From assembly GCA_027019265.1 (NCBI GenBank), contig JALUWX010000098.1, forward strand, positions 78,591 to 142,590: DNA of 64,000 nt, read 5' to 3'. Within the stretch, counting starts at the first letter, position 1; every line of letters begins with the position of its first letter. The position numbers were made by a program, and so were the translations under genes. This document shows positions 36,113 to 46,200 of the stretch, one piece after another. Origin of the DNA: Phycisphaerales bacterium. GTDB taxonomy: Bacteria > Planctomycetota > Phycisphaerae > Phycisphaerales > UBA1924. The notes below the pieces were generated by a model that did no database searches, had not been told where the DNA came from, and worked only from the letters and a program-made list of their open reading frames with translations.

Positions 36113-38202
36113 GTTTCACCCGCTCCGGCATCCCCGATGCGGGACAGCACCCGATCTCCGACAGTCTCCATGAGCACGCGTATGTTGTGGTCATAGCTGT
36201 AGCGAGACCGAACGAACATGCCCTGCTCAGCACGTAGCCGTTCGTGATACTCCGGATCTGACACGATGCGCTCGATGCGTTCGCGCAGCGTTCCCGCATC
36301 GTGGAACACCGTCTCGAAGTAGCGCGGCGGGAGCGGGGCATGCTCATAGTCCATCAGCAGATCCTCCCGCGCCCGATACAGGTACCGATCAATCACAGCA
36401 TCCGATCCGGAGAGCCCGAAGTGCTCCGCGAGCGGCTCAGCGAGTTCGACAAGTCGAGCGCAGCGGTCCGGGGACAGCTCGCGGCGCACCTCCGCAGCGT
36501 CCTGGAGCCGATCGGCTTCGCAGCTGAAAAACTCCCGCACAAATCGGTCTTCCGGCTCATGCCACGCGCCCAGGCTCCTGCTCAGAATGACACCCCCGGC
36601 CGCCATCGTATCCAGCAGGCGCTGATGCGATGTCGGAGGGTACGGTTCGAGCCGCAGGTTGAGAACGGATCCCCGCAAGACCTTCGCTAATCCGTCACTG
36701 TACGACACAGGACCTTTCGCGAACCGTGCAAACCGAGGGTGTGACCCCCACTCCGCGCCATAGATCGCGAGCTCAAATCCGAGCTCATCTGCTGCTTGCT
36801 CCGCCCATCCGAGCCCCTGCTGCCGGAAGAGCGGATTGTTCAGATGGAGTTGAATCAGCTCCGCCTGCTGTTCAAATGCTTCCAAAGGCACCCCATTGAT
36901 ACCCAACCCAGCAGCATGATCTTTGAGCATGCCGGCAATGGTGCCAGACATCGCAACCGACTCATTGTTCTCATACAGAGCAATCAGCTCGTTGCAGACC
37001 CCGAGAAAGACACGCGACATCGGGAGCGAGGGATCCAGGCCCTTCGAAAAATTATCGACCACCCGCCTCGGGTCGGATCCCGCGTTCGAAACATAGCAAA
37101 CGACAGGACGATCGAAATCAGCCCGATCCTTCGGGTTGTCGCGCATCGCCGTCAGTCTCGGCATCGGGATGCACGCCGACCTTGGATAAGCCCACTGCTG
37201 GATATAACGGTGCATCCAGATCCCGGCACAGAAATCAAACGGCCCAAGCCCGCGCGCCGCATCCGGGCTGATCAGATGCGGGAGGTCATCCTGCACCCAA
37301 CATACAAACGGCACTGTGGGAGGCACCCCAGGCAGCGAGTTCCGATGGTGATTAAGCACCAGCACGACATCGGGACGAACGGTTGAAAGTACCCGAGCCG
37401 CCTCCGTCTCATTCAACCGGTGATGATCTTCCTGCTCAATCAGAAGCTCCGCGTGCCAGCCCTGCCGCCGCAACGACGAGACAATCTCCGCGGCATTGTG
37501 ACGAAGCACGGTCGTAAACCGGGACGAAACAATCAACGCCCGCGCCGGACGCCCCCCCCTCCCCAGCAACGCCAAAGCCGATTCGCGTGCATCACGCGTC
37601 TCTGACCACGCATCGATTTGACACCGACAGTCCTCGTAGATTGAAGCGCGATCCGCCTGAATCGCACGCCATGCTCGCTCCGGATGTTCTACGGAACGCC
37701 CGATCTGAACGATCTTGCTCGGAAGCGGCAAGCACAACGCATCCCTGAAACGATCCCTGAGTTGCTCGGACCACGCAGGCCCGATGAACCACTCGATTTC
37801 AGGGCTCGCCAGCAGACCCTCCGGACCACTCATATCGAAGGCCGCAAGCAAGCAGAGAAACCGATCCAAATCGGGTTCGATCACATACACCGCGGTCCGC
37901 TGTCCATTGAGCCCGATCGGACGGTCGTCCATCCCACGAAACACCGCGCCGTCACCGAGGCCATGCACCGCCAGCACGGTTTGTTGCTCCAGGGCGCTCC
38001 GAACGATGTCAGCATCCGACAAGCCGCCTCTTTCAGGCTCCGATCCGACCACCCCCGATCGCGCCCGCGCCTCAAGGAGATCCGCCAGCTCCGGGTATCG
38101 TTCCCGCAAGGCAGAAATGTTCCGATCGAGGATCGGCGACCTGTCTTGCTCCAAGGGTCCACGCTGCGCCTGTCTGAACGAACTCGAACCGTCAGCACTC
38201 AT
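36109..38202 (-). CDS. large glycosyltransferase-like protein (CgeB-type C-terminus)
   Basis: 697 residues, first gene of the polysaccharide operon. The middle shows RALIVSSRFTTVLRHNAAEIV and VVLVLNHHRNSLPGVPPTVPFVCWVQDDLPHL, and the end (SYSDGLAKVLRGSVLNLRLEPY; QRLLDTMAAGGVILSRSLGAWHE; SYDHNIRVLMETV) matches the CgeB or Glyco_trans_1_2 family that binds nucleotide sugars. The N-terminal 200 residues are not recognised. A CATACT hexamer lies five bases before the ATG and no Shine-Dalgarno is visible. Confidence 0.8.
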   Translation of the reverse strand: MSADGSSSFRQAQRGPLEQDRSPILDRNISALRERYPELADLLEARARSGVVGSEPERGGLSDADIVRSALEQQTVLAVHGLGDGAVFRGMDDRPIGLNGQRTAVYVIEPDLDRFLCLLAAFDMSGPEGLLASPEIEWFIGPAWSEQLRDRFRDALCLPLPSKIVQIGRSVEHPERAWRAIQADRASIYEDCRCQIDAWSETRDARESALALLGRGGRPARALIVSSRFTTVLRHNAAEIVSSLRRQGWHAELLIEQEDHHRLNETEAARVLSTVRPDVVLVLNHHRNSLPGVPPTVPFVCWVQDDLPHLISPDAARGLGPFDFCAGIWMHRYIQQWAYPRSACIPMPRLTAMRDNPKDRADFDRPVVCYVSNAGSDPRRVVDNFSKGLDPSLPMSRVFLGVCNELIALYENNESVAMSGTIAGMLKDHAAGLGINGVPLEAFEQQAELIQLHLNNPLFRQQGLGWAEQAADELGFELAIYGAEWGSHPRFARFAKGPVSYSDGLAKVLRGSVLNLRLEPYPPTSHQRLLDTMAAGGVILSRSLGAWHEPEDRFVREFFSCEADRLQDAAEVRRELSPDRCARLVELAEPLAEHFGLSGSDAVIDRYLYRAREDLLMDYEHAPLPPRYFETVFHDAGTLRERIERIVSDPEYHERLRAEQGMFVRSRYSYDHNIRVLMETVGDRVLSRIGDAGAGET

Positions 38203-38979
38203 GTTGCAGTATGATGGCTGACAGCCAAAACCCTTGACTTCAATCGCTTATGGACAGAAAACGCCACGCCCAACAGAGCGTGACACTTCTCGACCGACGA
38301 CGTACGACACATCGCACCGTGTGCATCGAACTCGAATCCGATCACTTCTGTGACGAACTCGGTCGAGCTCCATCGATGCCTCACGCCCTCGACTCCAGTC
38401 CTGCAGCGAGGTTCCACACGCTCATCTTCCCGACAAAGACCAAGCAGAGTTGCACCCATGATCCCAGTATACCAAGAGTGCCCGATCCCTGGTGTGCCAA
38501 ACAAACTCGCACACCGCAGCCCCGCCGTTGCCCAAATCGTCCGAGACGCTCGGGTGCCCAGAGACACAGCCACCTCTGGAAGACGAGCCATACCGCCACA
38601 CCCGCCCCAAAACGGCCGAAACGGCGTCACTCACGTGACACCGTTCCATAGACCGCGATACAAAGCGGAGAGGGGGGGACTGTATTGGCTTGGCACGGCC
38701 CACGAGCAGCAGATGCGGTTTTTGCTGATAAGCATCTGCCTGAAAGGCACTTGCGCTGTTAGATCCAAAATTATCTGATGCGATTCGAACTGGTTTGGAT
38801 TGGATAATCAAGGCCAGTTCTAGGCCCATGACAGCCACCGTGAGGGGCTCCAGCATTGCACTTCTGCTCAAGTGATCGAACATGCTTCAAGCGATCATGT
38901 GGCTGCGGGCAGCTCATCTTGCATTTGGATCCACCGTACACCGGATCGTCGAAATGAGCCGTGAAGTGTCCAGTGGATC
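38203..38979. other. 777-base region without a convincing gene
   Basis: Lies between the polysaccharide operon and the metal-resistance block. All open frames here have Arg/Pro/His-rich, low-complexity translations and no family motif. One visible structure is an inverted repeat GCAGATGC (38709-38716) and GCATCTGC (38732-38739) with a 15-base loop, beside a run of G at 38671-38679. The base composition is less GC-rich than the flanks near 38760-38830. This is a plausible left junction of the accessory region, but no duplicated end sequence could be identified. Confidence 0.6.
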
Positions 38980-39372
38980 TCAAATGTCTTGACTGACTTC
39001 CATGGCTGATCCCCGAGGCGTTTCCGTGGCAGTTCCGTTGTCGTACTCATCGATGTGGCACCAGCCCCGTTCGAGCAGTACGGGAATGCAAGGGTCGATC
39101 ACACGGTACAGGGCCTGAAGCCCATCGCGCCGCCTGCCAACTACACCGACCTCGGCGAGGCGTTGCAACTGATTTGAAATGGCCTGCACCGTCATCCCTG
39201 TTTCGTCTGCGAGGTCACCCACGCTGAGCTCGTCAACCCGAATCAGGGCGTGGAGCAGACGGAGTCGGGTTGGATGGGCCAAGCTCTTGAAAAGGGTGCC
39301 GACCCGCTCCGCTTCAAGGGCCCCGATCAGCGGGCGAGCATCCAGAGGCAGTTTCGGGCGGCAAGACTCCAT
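38980..39372 (-). CDS. ArsR/SmtB-type metal-responsive repressor
   Basis: About 130 residues from ATG 39372 (AAGGGG eight bases upstream); an upstream TTG at 39387 is less likely. Winged helix: LFKSLAHPTRLRLLHALIRVDELSVGDLADETGMTVQAISNQLQRLAEVGVVGRRRDGLQALYRVID. Possible metal ligands are Cys4 near the N-terminus and Cys95, Cys105 and His106 near the C-terminal helix, where SmtB/CadC-type sites lie. The usual ELCVC motif of ArsR itself is absent. Divergent from the first efflux operon, with the palindrome at 39412-39445 between them, so it probably represses both directions until metal binds. Confidence 0.9.
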   Translation of the reverse strand: MESCRPKLPLDARPLIGALEAERVGTLFKSLAHPTRLRLLHALIRVDELSVGDLADETGMTVQAISNQLQRLAEVGVVGRRRDGLQALYRVIDPCIPVLLERGWCHIDEYDNGTATETPRGSAMEVSQDI

Positions 39373-39411
39373 GTGGGACCCCTTCAATTACTAGAACAGC
39401 GCTGGACCACG

Positions 39412-39445
39412 CTTGACTATTACACGATGTAGTGTAATAGTCAAG
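39412..39445. promoter_or_regulatory. perfect 14-6-14 operator palindrome with symmetric divergent promoters
   Basis: Arms CTTGACTATTACAC (39412-39425) and GTGTAATAGTCAAG (39432-39445), six-base centre. Each strand reads TTGACT then, after a 16-base spacer, TAATAG, so a sigma-70-like -35/-10 pair sits on each strand inside the same palindrome (plus: 39413-39418 and 39435-39440; minus is the mirror image). The predicted starts suit the gene at 39474 rightward and the ArsR gene leftward. Repressor binding here would block both. ArsR/SmtB sites are commonly imperfect palindromes of this general kind. Confidence 0.82.
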
Positions 39446-39473
39446 AAGTCGCTAGCCTGATTGACCCACACCC

Positions 39474-39914
39474 GTGAAACACCACTCGTCCATCTCGATC
39501 CTGCTTGCCCTTTGGTTCGCCTTGGGAGCCGGGCTCGGCCCGCGGTTCCTCTGCATCTGTGCTGATGGGACAACGACCACGCAGTTCGGCGAGCAGTTCT
39601 GCTGCGACGGACCAAGCGAAGCACCGTGCCCATCCTCCGCAGAGCGCAGCGATGGGACGGACGACTGCGTTGTGTGCGCGGACGGCGAATGCCAGTCCAC
39701 CTCGATGAAATCTGAGTCGATCGTCGCCGTTGATCGCCTTGAGAAAGACACGGACGAAGACTGGTCTCTGGATGGGCCTGATGATCCGACCTTCCCTTGG
39801 TTCGAGTTCCTCGCTAGCCGATCGGCCAGTACGACTTCTATGCCGCGACCTCCGGTGCTATCAGGCATCGGATTCTCTGCTTGCCATCTTCGCAGCGTGA
39901 TTTTGCTCGTTTAG
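39474..39914 (+). CDS. small exported Cys-rich protein upstream of efflux operon
   Basis: 146 residues from GTG 39474, directly downstream of the operator. Signal-like start (SISILLALWFALGAGLGP), then a Cys-rich mature part: FLCICADG, EQFCCDG, CPSS and DCVVCADGEC, at least nine Cys. The tail (PRPPVLSGIGFSACHL) resembles that of small exported proteins next to RND systems. No known family recognised; a periplasmic metal-binding or chaperone role is inferred from context and Cys content. Compare the protein at 47045-47470 in the same position before the second efflux operon. Confidence 0.7.
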   Translation: MKHHSSISILLALWFALGAGLGPRFLCICADGTTTTQFGEQFCCDGPSEAPCPSSAERSDGTDDCVVCADGECQSTSMKSESIVAVDRLEKDTDEDWSLDGPDDPTFPWFEFLASRSASTTSMPRPPVLSGIGFSACHLRSVILLV

Positions 39915-39919
39915 GACGA

Positions 39920-39982
39920 CCTGGGATTCTGCGCAGTTCGTGAACTGCGTTCGTATTTCCCAGGGTCTCGGCGTGCGCCGAG
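39920..39982 (+). promoter_or_regulatory. nested stem-loops in the leader before the OMF gene
   Basis: CCTGGGA (39920-39926) pairs with TCCCAGG (39958-39964), enclosing CGCAGTTC (39932-39939) and GAACTGCG (39942-39949). A second hairpin CTCGGCG/CGCCGAG (39967-39973 and 39976-39982) follows. Located between the Cys-rich protein and the OMF gene. Could be an RNA processing or attenuation structure that sets the ratio of the two products, or a partial terminator; no U-tract follows. Confidence 0.45.
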
Positions 39983-40007
39983 CAACGTCTCTATCCGAGT
40001 GGAACAC

Positions 40008-41414
40008 ATGAGATTTACTGAACCAAAGCTTTTTTGCTGCCTGGGCGTCGTCACTCTGTTGGGCGGTTGCGCGCCGTCACCATTCGACTTCGACCCCCCC
40101 GCCGCAAGGCCTCTCTTGCGCGATATGCCTCGTTACGAAGCACCGGAGGATCCTGATCGAGTCGGACCAGGATCAGATGTGGTCACCATCGGTGAGCAGT
40201 TGACCCTTCGCCAGGCTCTCGCGGCTGCGCTCGTACGCAACCCGCGACTTCGATCGCTTGCCTGGGAGCCGAGGATTGCGGAAGCGCGTCGTCTGCAAGC
40301 CGGGCTCTCCCCCAATCCAAGCGTCGGAATCGAGGTCGAAGACTTCGCGGGCTCTGGAAGCTTGAGTGGCTTTGATTCTGCCGAGACCACCATAGCCTTT
40401 AGCCAGCTTCTTGAGCTTGGCGGGAAGCGAGACCGCCGCGTGCGGGTCGCCGAGGGGCAGTGGGTTGTTGCTGCTCTCGACTACGAAGCACAGCGGCTGG
40501 CCGTGCTCACCGACACCGCGTCCCGCTTCGTGCGGGTGCTGGAGCTCCAGCAGCGTGTTGAGTTCGCCGTTCGCGCGCAAGCACTCGCAGAGGAGAACCG
40601 GCGCGTCATCGATCGGCGGGTGCAGGCTGGAGATGTTTCACCCATCGACGAGATCAAGGCCCGGCTCGAAAGCGAATCCACCCGCATCGCCGCAGATCGA
40701 CTCAGCCGGGAACTTGAGGCCGCGAGGCGTGAACTCAGTGCGATGTGGGATGCAACCGACCCCGGCTTTGACACGGCCATCGGATCGCTGGATGACCTGA
40801 TGCCTGTGCCGTTGCTCGATGCCCTGACGGATCTCGTTGAGCACCATCCGGAAGTTCAGCGTTGGATTGCAGAGACCGAGCGACGATCATCGGTGGTCGC
40901 TCTCGAACGGGCTCAAGCCGTCTCCGACGTGACGGCTGGTGCTGGCATTCGGTATGCCGAAGAGAGCGAAGATGTCGGTCTCGTCGTGGCCGTGTCCGTG
41001 CCATTGGCAATCTTCGATCGCAATCAGGGAGGAATACTGGCCGCCCGGCTCCGAGCAGCACAAGCGATCGACGAGGGGCGGGCTTCCCGACGCGATTTGG
41101 CCACCCGACTTGTTCGGGCACACGCCCGATTGACCGCCGCGTATCACGAGGCCCAGGCGATTGATGCCGCCCTACTCCCCGCGGCGAAGGACGCATACGA
41201 CGCGACGCGTCGGGCCTACGACGAAGGCAAGCTCCCGTACCTCGATGTCCTCGATGCGCAGCGCACCCTTTTCGATACTGAAACCCAAAGGCTCGAAGCT
41301 CTCGCCGAATACCACGCCGCGAAGGTGCAGGTCGAGGGGCTCATCTCAGAGCCGCTGAACACCCATTCGCTCCGCGAACATTCTGATCACCCCAATCAAG
41401 GAGACACACCGTGA
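40008..41414 (+). CDS. czcC: RND outer-membrane factor (TolC/CzcC family lipoprotein)
   Basis: About 468 residues from ATG 40008, preceded by GAGTGGA; a GTG three codons earlier is possible. Signal with lipobox LGGC near residue 21. Two OEP halves: TLRQALAAALVRNPRLRSLAWEPRIAEARRLQAG and ... RRAYDEGKLPYLDVLDAQRTLFDTETQRLEALAEYH. The LGGKRDRRVRVAE stretch is typical of CzcC/CusC. Forms the trimeric outer-membrane channel of the tripartite pump. Overlaps the adaptor gene by four bases. Confidence 0.92.
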   Translation: MRFTEPKLFCCLGVVTLLGGCAPSPFDFDPPAARPLLRDMPRYEAPEDPDRVGPGSDVVTIGEQLTLRQALAAALVRNPRLRSLAWEPRIAEARRLQAGLSPNPSVGIEVEDFAGSGSLSGFDSAETTIAFSQLLELGGKRDRRVRVAEGQWVVAALDYEAQRLAVLTDTASRFVRVLELQQRVEFAVRAQALAEENRRVIDRRVQAGDVSPIDEIKARLESESTRIAADRLSRELEAARRELSAMWDATDPGFDTAIGSLDDLMPVPLLDALTDLVEHHPEVQRWIAETERRSSVVALERAQAVSDVTAGAGIRYAEESEDVGLVVAVSVPLAIFDRNQGGILAARLRAAQAIDEGRASRRDLATRLVRAHARLTAAYHEAQAIDAALLPAAKDAYDATRRAYDEGKLPYLDVLDAQRTLFDTETQRLEALAEYHAAKVQVEGLISEPLNTHSLREHSDHPNQGDTP

Positions 41415-43189
41415 AACCATCACACGGCATCATTACACTATTTTGCCTATTTACAACAGCATTCCTGCTAGGCGGGTGCGACCGGGGACAGGAAGCATCA
41501 TCAACATCCGGCGGTGCGCACGCACCTGATGTGAATCAGGTTGCGCACTCTCACAAGAACGGCGAGACCTGCTTCGTGTGTGACGCCACGAAGCGCGACG
41601 CTGGCCGCCTGTGGTGCAGCGAGCACGCCCGGTACGAGGATCGTTGCTGGATATGCCAACCGCAGCTTGAAGACGCTTCTCGTGCGTATTGCGAGGAGCA
41701 CCATCTCTACGAGGATGAATGCCACATCTGCGATCCCACACGCGGCACGAATGGAAGTGATACGAGTGAAGCGATGGGCGGACTGCACGGGCACGGTACC
41801 GACGAGGCGTGCTTCATCTGCGATGCTTCGAAGCGTGATGCTGGTCGCCTCTGGTGTGCTGAGCACGATCGCTATGAGGATCGGTGCTGGATCTGTCAGC
41901 CGCAGTTGGAAGATGCTACCCGTCCGTACTGCGATGAGCACGGGCTCTACGAAGATGAGTGTCATCTTTGCAATCCGTCACTCCACGACGATGCTGCTGC
42001 ATCGCCAACGCAAACCGGGAGCGTTCCGGCTCTATTCTGCAACGAGCACGGGGTGCCTGAGCACGAATGCGGTATCTGCCAGCCTCAGCTCGCAGGTGCA
42101 CTTGGAATCGGTAACTCGCTGCTCGTCCGCATGCCCTCCGCGAGATCGGCAGAGCTTGCCGGGCTGACGCTTGAGCAACCGAATCGTGGCGATGCTTCAG
42201 CGTCGATCAGCTTGTTGGGCGAGGTCCGCTACAACGGGAACAGATTGGCAAAGCTCACACCGTTGGCCCCCGGTGTGATCACTGATATCCGTGTCGATGT
42301 TGGCGACCAGGTTGAAGAAGGGCAAATTCTCGCGGTCATCAACTCCGTGGCGGTGGCACAAGCGAAGTCCGCGTACCTGTCCAAGATCGCAGAGGTCGAA
42401 GCGAGAACCACCGTGTTCGAGCGTGAGCAGAAGCTCGTCAACGAGAACATTGCTGCACGCCGGGACTTCCAGGATGCCCAGGCAGCGCTCAAGCTCGCTG
42501 AGCTGGAAGTGCGTCGCACGCATCAGCAGCTCATCAATCTCGGCTTCACTGAATCGGAAGTCGCGGATATTGCGGCGGAGCAGTCGTCATCCTCGGACCT
42601 TTACGTCAGGGCACCCTTCGCTGGCAGCGTCGTCGAGCGGACCGCGGTTCTTGGCGAGGCAGCGGATTCAGAGGGCTCGCTCTTCGAGATCGCTGATTTG
42701 TCGACGATGTGGATCGAGCTCGCGGTCCCGGAAGAGCAGGCGTTTCAGATCGAGCGCGGCGGGGAGATCGTCGCGAGCGTCCGGGCTCTGCCCGAGATGG
42801 AGATCCCCGGACAGATCACATGGATCAGCCCGCGTATCGATGAACGAACCCGGATGGTACGGGCCCGCGCGACGGTTCAGAATGATCGTGGCATCCTTCG
42901 CCATGGCATGTTCACTGAGGTCTCCGCAATGATCGGCGGCACCTCGAACTCGCTGCTTGTGCCGGGTGAAGCGGTACACGAGATCGATGGCACATCGTTC
43001 GTGTTTGTGCGGCAGGAACCGGATCTGTTCGCGGTTCGGCGTGTTGATGTCGGGCCGCGCCGGGCTTCCGGCACGATCGCCATTCTGGCGGGCCTCACAG
43101 AGACTGAGTCCGTCGTGACCGGCGGCAGCTTCACCATGAAGACCGAGTACCTCAAGTCTCGCCTCGGTGCGGGATGTGTCGATGACTGA
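41411..43189 (+). CDS. czcB: RND periplasmic adaptor with N-terminal Cys/His metal-binding array
   Basis: 592 residues. Lipobox LGGC near residue 20-23. Residues 54-226 contain five copies of a C-x-E-H-x(3)-E-x(2)-C-x(2)-C knuckle (starting near 69, 94, 149, 174 and 210) plus two extra CxxC pairs at 54-57 and 134-137. Residues 54-109 and 134-189 are an 80-residue-period duplication. The membrane-fusion part follows from about 245 (RLAKLTPLAPGVITDIRVDVGDQVEEGQ, hairpin AEVEARTTVFEREQKLV, then LYVRAPFAGSVVERTAVLGEA). The array probably takes metal from the periplasm and passes it to the pump. Confidence 0.93.
   Translation: MKPSHGIITLFCLFTTAFLLGGCDRGQEASSTSGGAHAPDVNQVAHSHKNGETCFVCDATKRDAGRLWCSEHARYEDRCWICQPQLEDASRAYCEEHHLYEDECHICDPTRGTNGSDTSEAMGGLHGHGTDEACFICDASKRDAGRLWCAEHDRYEDRCWICQPQLEDATRPYCDEHGLYEDECHLCNPSLHDDAAASPTQTGSVPALFCNEHGVPEHECGICQPQLAGALGIGNSLLVRMPSARSAELAGLTLEQPNRGDASASISLLGEVRYNGNRLAKLTPLAPGVITDIRVDVGDQVEEGQILAVINSVAVAQAKSAYLSKIAEVEARTTVFEREQKLVNENIAARRDFQDAQAALKLAELEVRRTHQQLINLGFTESEVADIAAEQSSSSDLYVRAPFAGSVVERTAVLGEAADSEGSLFEIADLSTMWIELAVPEEQAFQIERGGEIVASVRALPEMEIPGQITWISPRIDERTRMVRARATVQNDRGILRHGMFTEVSAMIGGTSNSLLVPGEAVHEIDGTSFVFVRQEPDLFAVRRVDVGPRRASGTIAILAGLTETESVVTGGSFTMKTEYLKSRLGAGCVDD
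41570..42079 (+). repeat. internal tandem repeat coding for Cys/His knuckles
   Basis: Codons for residues 54-109 (41570-41737) and 134-189 (41810-41977) are near-identical in product (for example FVCDATKRDAGRLWC and FICDASKRDAGRLWC), with a partial third unit (42038-42079). Third-codon positions differ between copies, so the duplication is not recent and the protein pattern has been conserved. Confidence 0.85.
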
Positions 43190-43201
43190 TCCGGAGCCAC
43201 C

Positions 43202-46200
43202 ATGCTGACCCGCCTTATCGAAATCTCGCTCAAGAGCAGAGTGCTCGTCATTCTGCTGTTCGTAATCGCGTGCGCCGCCGGTGTGTACCGGATGATCCAG
43301 CTTCCGATCGACGCGTTTCCAGACACCACGCCGATCCAAGTGCAGATCAACACCGTGGCCCCCGCGCTCAGCCCGGAAGAAATTGAGCAACAGATCACTC
43401 TTCCTGTCGAACTCTCGATCGGAGGGCTGCCCGGGCTTCAAAATGTACGCTCCGTCTCAAAGTTCGGTTTCTCGCAGGTCGTAGCGACGTTCGATGATGA
43501 TATCCGGATCATCGACGCGAGGCAGTACATCACCGAACGGCTCTCGGCTGTTGAGCTTCCAGACGATGTCGGAAGGCCAGAGCTCGGTCCTATTGCAACA
43601 GGTCTCGGTGAGATATTTCACTACGTCATCCGGTCCGAGACCGGTGAACACTCCATCGAAGAACTCCGGACAATTCACGATTGGGTGATCAAGCCCGAGC
43701 TTCGGAAAGTCCCGGGAGTTGCAGAGGTCAACTCGTGGGGCGGATTGGAGCGGCAATATCATGTTGTCGTCAAGCCGGAGGCCCTGATCAAGTTTGGCTT
43801 CACACTTGAGGATGTGCTTGAGGCACTGCAACGAAACAACGCCAATGTCGGCGGTGGCCAGATTGTCACCTCCGGTGAGGCGAGGGTGGTGCGAGGATTG
43901 GCTCGTGTCTCGACGATCGATGAGATCGAGAACATCGTCGTCGCATCCAGCGATGGCACGCCAGTACACATTCGAGATGTTGCAGACGTTGAAATCGGCA
44001 GCGAGATTCGCCGCGGCGCGGTTTCAGCGTACGGGGAAGGCGAGGTCGTCCTCGGCCTAGCCTTTATGCTGATGGGCGAGAACAGCCGTGTCGTGACCGA
44101 GGAACTACGCGAGCGTCTTGAGTCGCTAGCACCCTCGCTGCCGTCTGATATTGTTGTGGATGTTGTTTACGATCGGACTCTGCTCGTCGAGCAGGTCATC
44201 AAGACAGTCGAGCACAACCTTGTGATCGGTGCTGTGCTTGTGATCGTTGTGTTGCTGGTCATCTTGGGCAACATCCGCGCCGGCCTGCTTGTTGCAGTCG
44301 CGATCCCTATCTCGATGCTGTTCGCCGTGCAGGGTATGTACGAGTTCGCGATCGCCGCGAGTTTGCTCAGCCTCGGCGCGATCGACTTCGGCATCCTTGT
44401 CGATGGCTCGGTGGTCATGACGGAAGCGAACCTCCGCTCGCTGAAGGAACGCCAGCGAGAGCTTGGCCGGAAACTCTCGCCTTCCGAGCGGCTCGAATCG
44501 ATCGCGAAATCTAGTGCGCGCGTGGTGCGACCCATCGTGTTCGGGATGGGCATCATCACGCTCGTCTTTGCCCCCGTGCTGACGCTTGAAGGCATCGAGG
44601 GGAAGATGTTCCGGCCGATGGCGTGGACGTTCATCTTCGCGCTCCTGGGAGCCCTGCTGGTCGCGGTGTTTCTGTCACCCGTTCTGTCGTACTACTTCCT
44701 TCCGCGTCGCGCGAAACCCAAGGACGCCATTCTGCTACGTGGATTGGCCAGGGCATACGGCTGGGCCGTCGGCGGAGCGATTCGACTCCGGTGGGTCGTG
44801 ATGCTGCTGGCCGTGGCTCTGCTAGGCGTCGCGGGCTACCGGAGCACGCAGATGGGCGGCGAGTTCATCCCGCGCCTGAGCGAGGGCTCGATGGTTGTGA
44901 ACACCATCCGGCTCGCTGGCGTCTCAATTGATGAGTCCGTGCGGTACAACACGCGGATCGAAGAAGTGCTGCTCGATGAGTTCCCAGACGAGATCGAGCA
45001 CATCTGGAGCCGCATCGGGACCGCCGAGGTGGCGACCGATCCGATGGGGATCGAGCTAACAGACATCTTTTTGACGCTCAAGCCGCGTGCAGCGTGGACG
45101 AGAGCGGACACGCAGGCGGGGCTCGTGATCGAGATGGAGAAGACCATCTCACAGTTCCCCGGCGTCAATATGGTGTTCACGCAGCCGATCGAGATGCGCA
45201 TGAACGAGATGGTTTCGGGCATCCGATCCGATATCGGAATCAAGATCTTCGGCGACGACTTCGACGAGCTGCTCCGGATCGCCGACGATGTTCAGCGCGT
45301 GCTTCTGGACATTCCGGGTGCCTCAGATATCTCGGTCGATCAGATCACGGGGCAACCATCGCTGTCAGTTGCTGTCGATCAGTCCCGTGTTGCCCGCTAC
45401 GGCGTCGCCGCCAGCGAGGTGTTAGACTTCGTTGAGGCGATCGGTGGGATCCGCGTCGGCGAGGTGTTTGAGGGCCAGCGTGTCTTCCCGCTGGTCGTCA
45501 GACTTCCGCAGACATTCAGGGAAGATGTACAAGCGGTGTCATCAGTACGCATTCCGACCGAAGGGGGCGTCGCGGTGCCACTTTCGTCGATGGCCTCGGT
45601 CGATCTCTCGGAAGGATCGGCCACGATCAACCGCGAGTGGAGCAGAAGACTCATCCGTGTGCAATCGAATGTCAGTGGCAGAGACCCCGCGTCGTTTGTC
45701 AGTGAAGCAAGGGCAGCCATTGATGAACGAGTCACGTTACCCGAGGGTTACGTGCTTGAGTGGGGCGGACAGTTTGAGAACTTGGAACGCGCCAGGACTC
45801 GCTTGGTCATCGTTGTGCCCGCGGTCCTACTCATGGTGTTCTTTCTGCTGTATTTCAGCCTGAAAAACCTGCGGGATGTTGTCATTATCTACACCTGCAT
45901 CCCTTTTGCTGCTGTCGGTGCGATCTTCGCGTTGTGGTGGCGAGATATCCCATTCAGCGTCAGCGCCGCCGTCGGGTTTATCGCTCTCACGGGCATCGCC
46001 GTGCTCAACGGGCAGATCCTCATCACCGCGATCCGCGACACACTCAACACAGGCCAGCAGAGCAAGGATGCGATCATCGCGGCATCGAAGACCCGCCTCC
46101 AACCGGTGCTCGCAACAGCAATCACCGATATAGCTGGATTCATACCGATGGCGATCGCAACAGGTGTCGGTAGCGAGATCCAGCGCCCCTTGGCGACGGT

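Noticed and set aside
38250..38651. 133-codon frame as a possible small protein in the gene-free region
   Set aside because: Composition (Arg, Pro, His, Thr) is that of a GC-rich non-coding frame; no ribosome-binding site or motif.
38785..38810. T-loop-like GATTCGAAC suggesting a tRNA or tRNA fragment as integration site
   Set aside because: The flanking bases do not pair as a T-stem and no anticodon or acceptor arms could be drawn on either strand.
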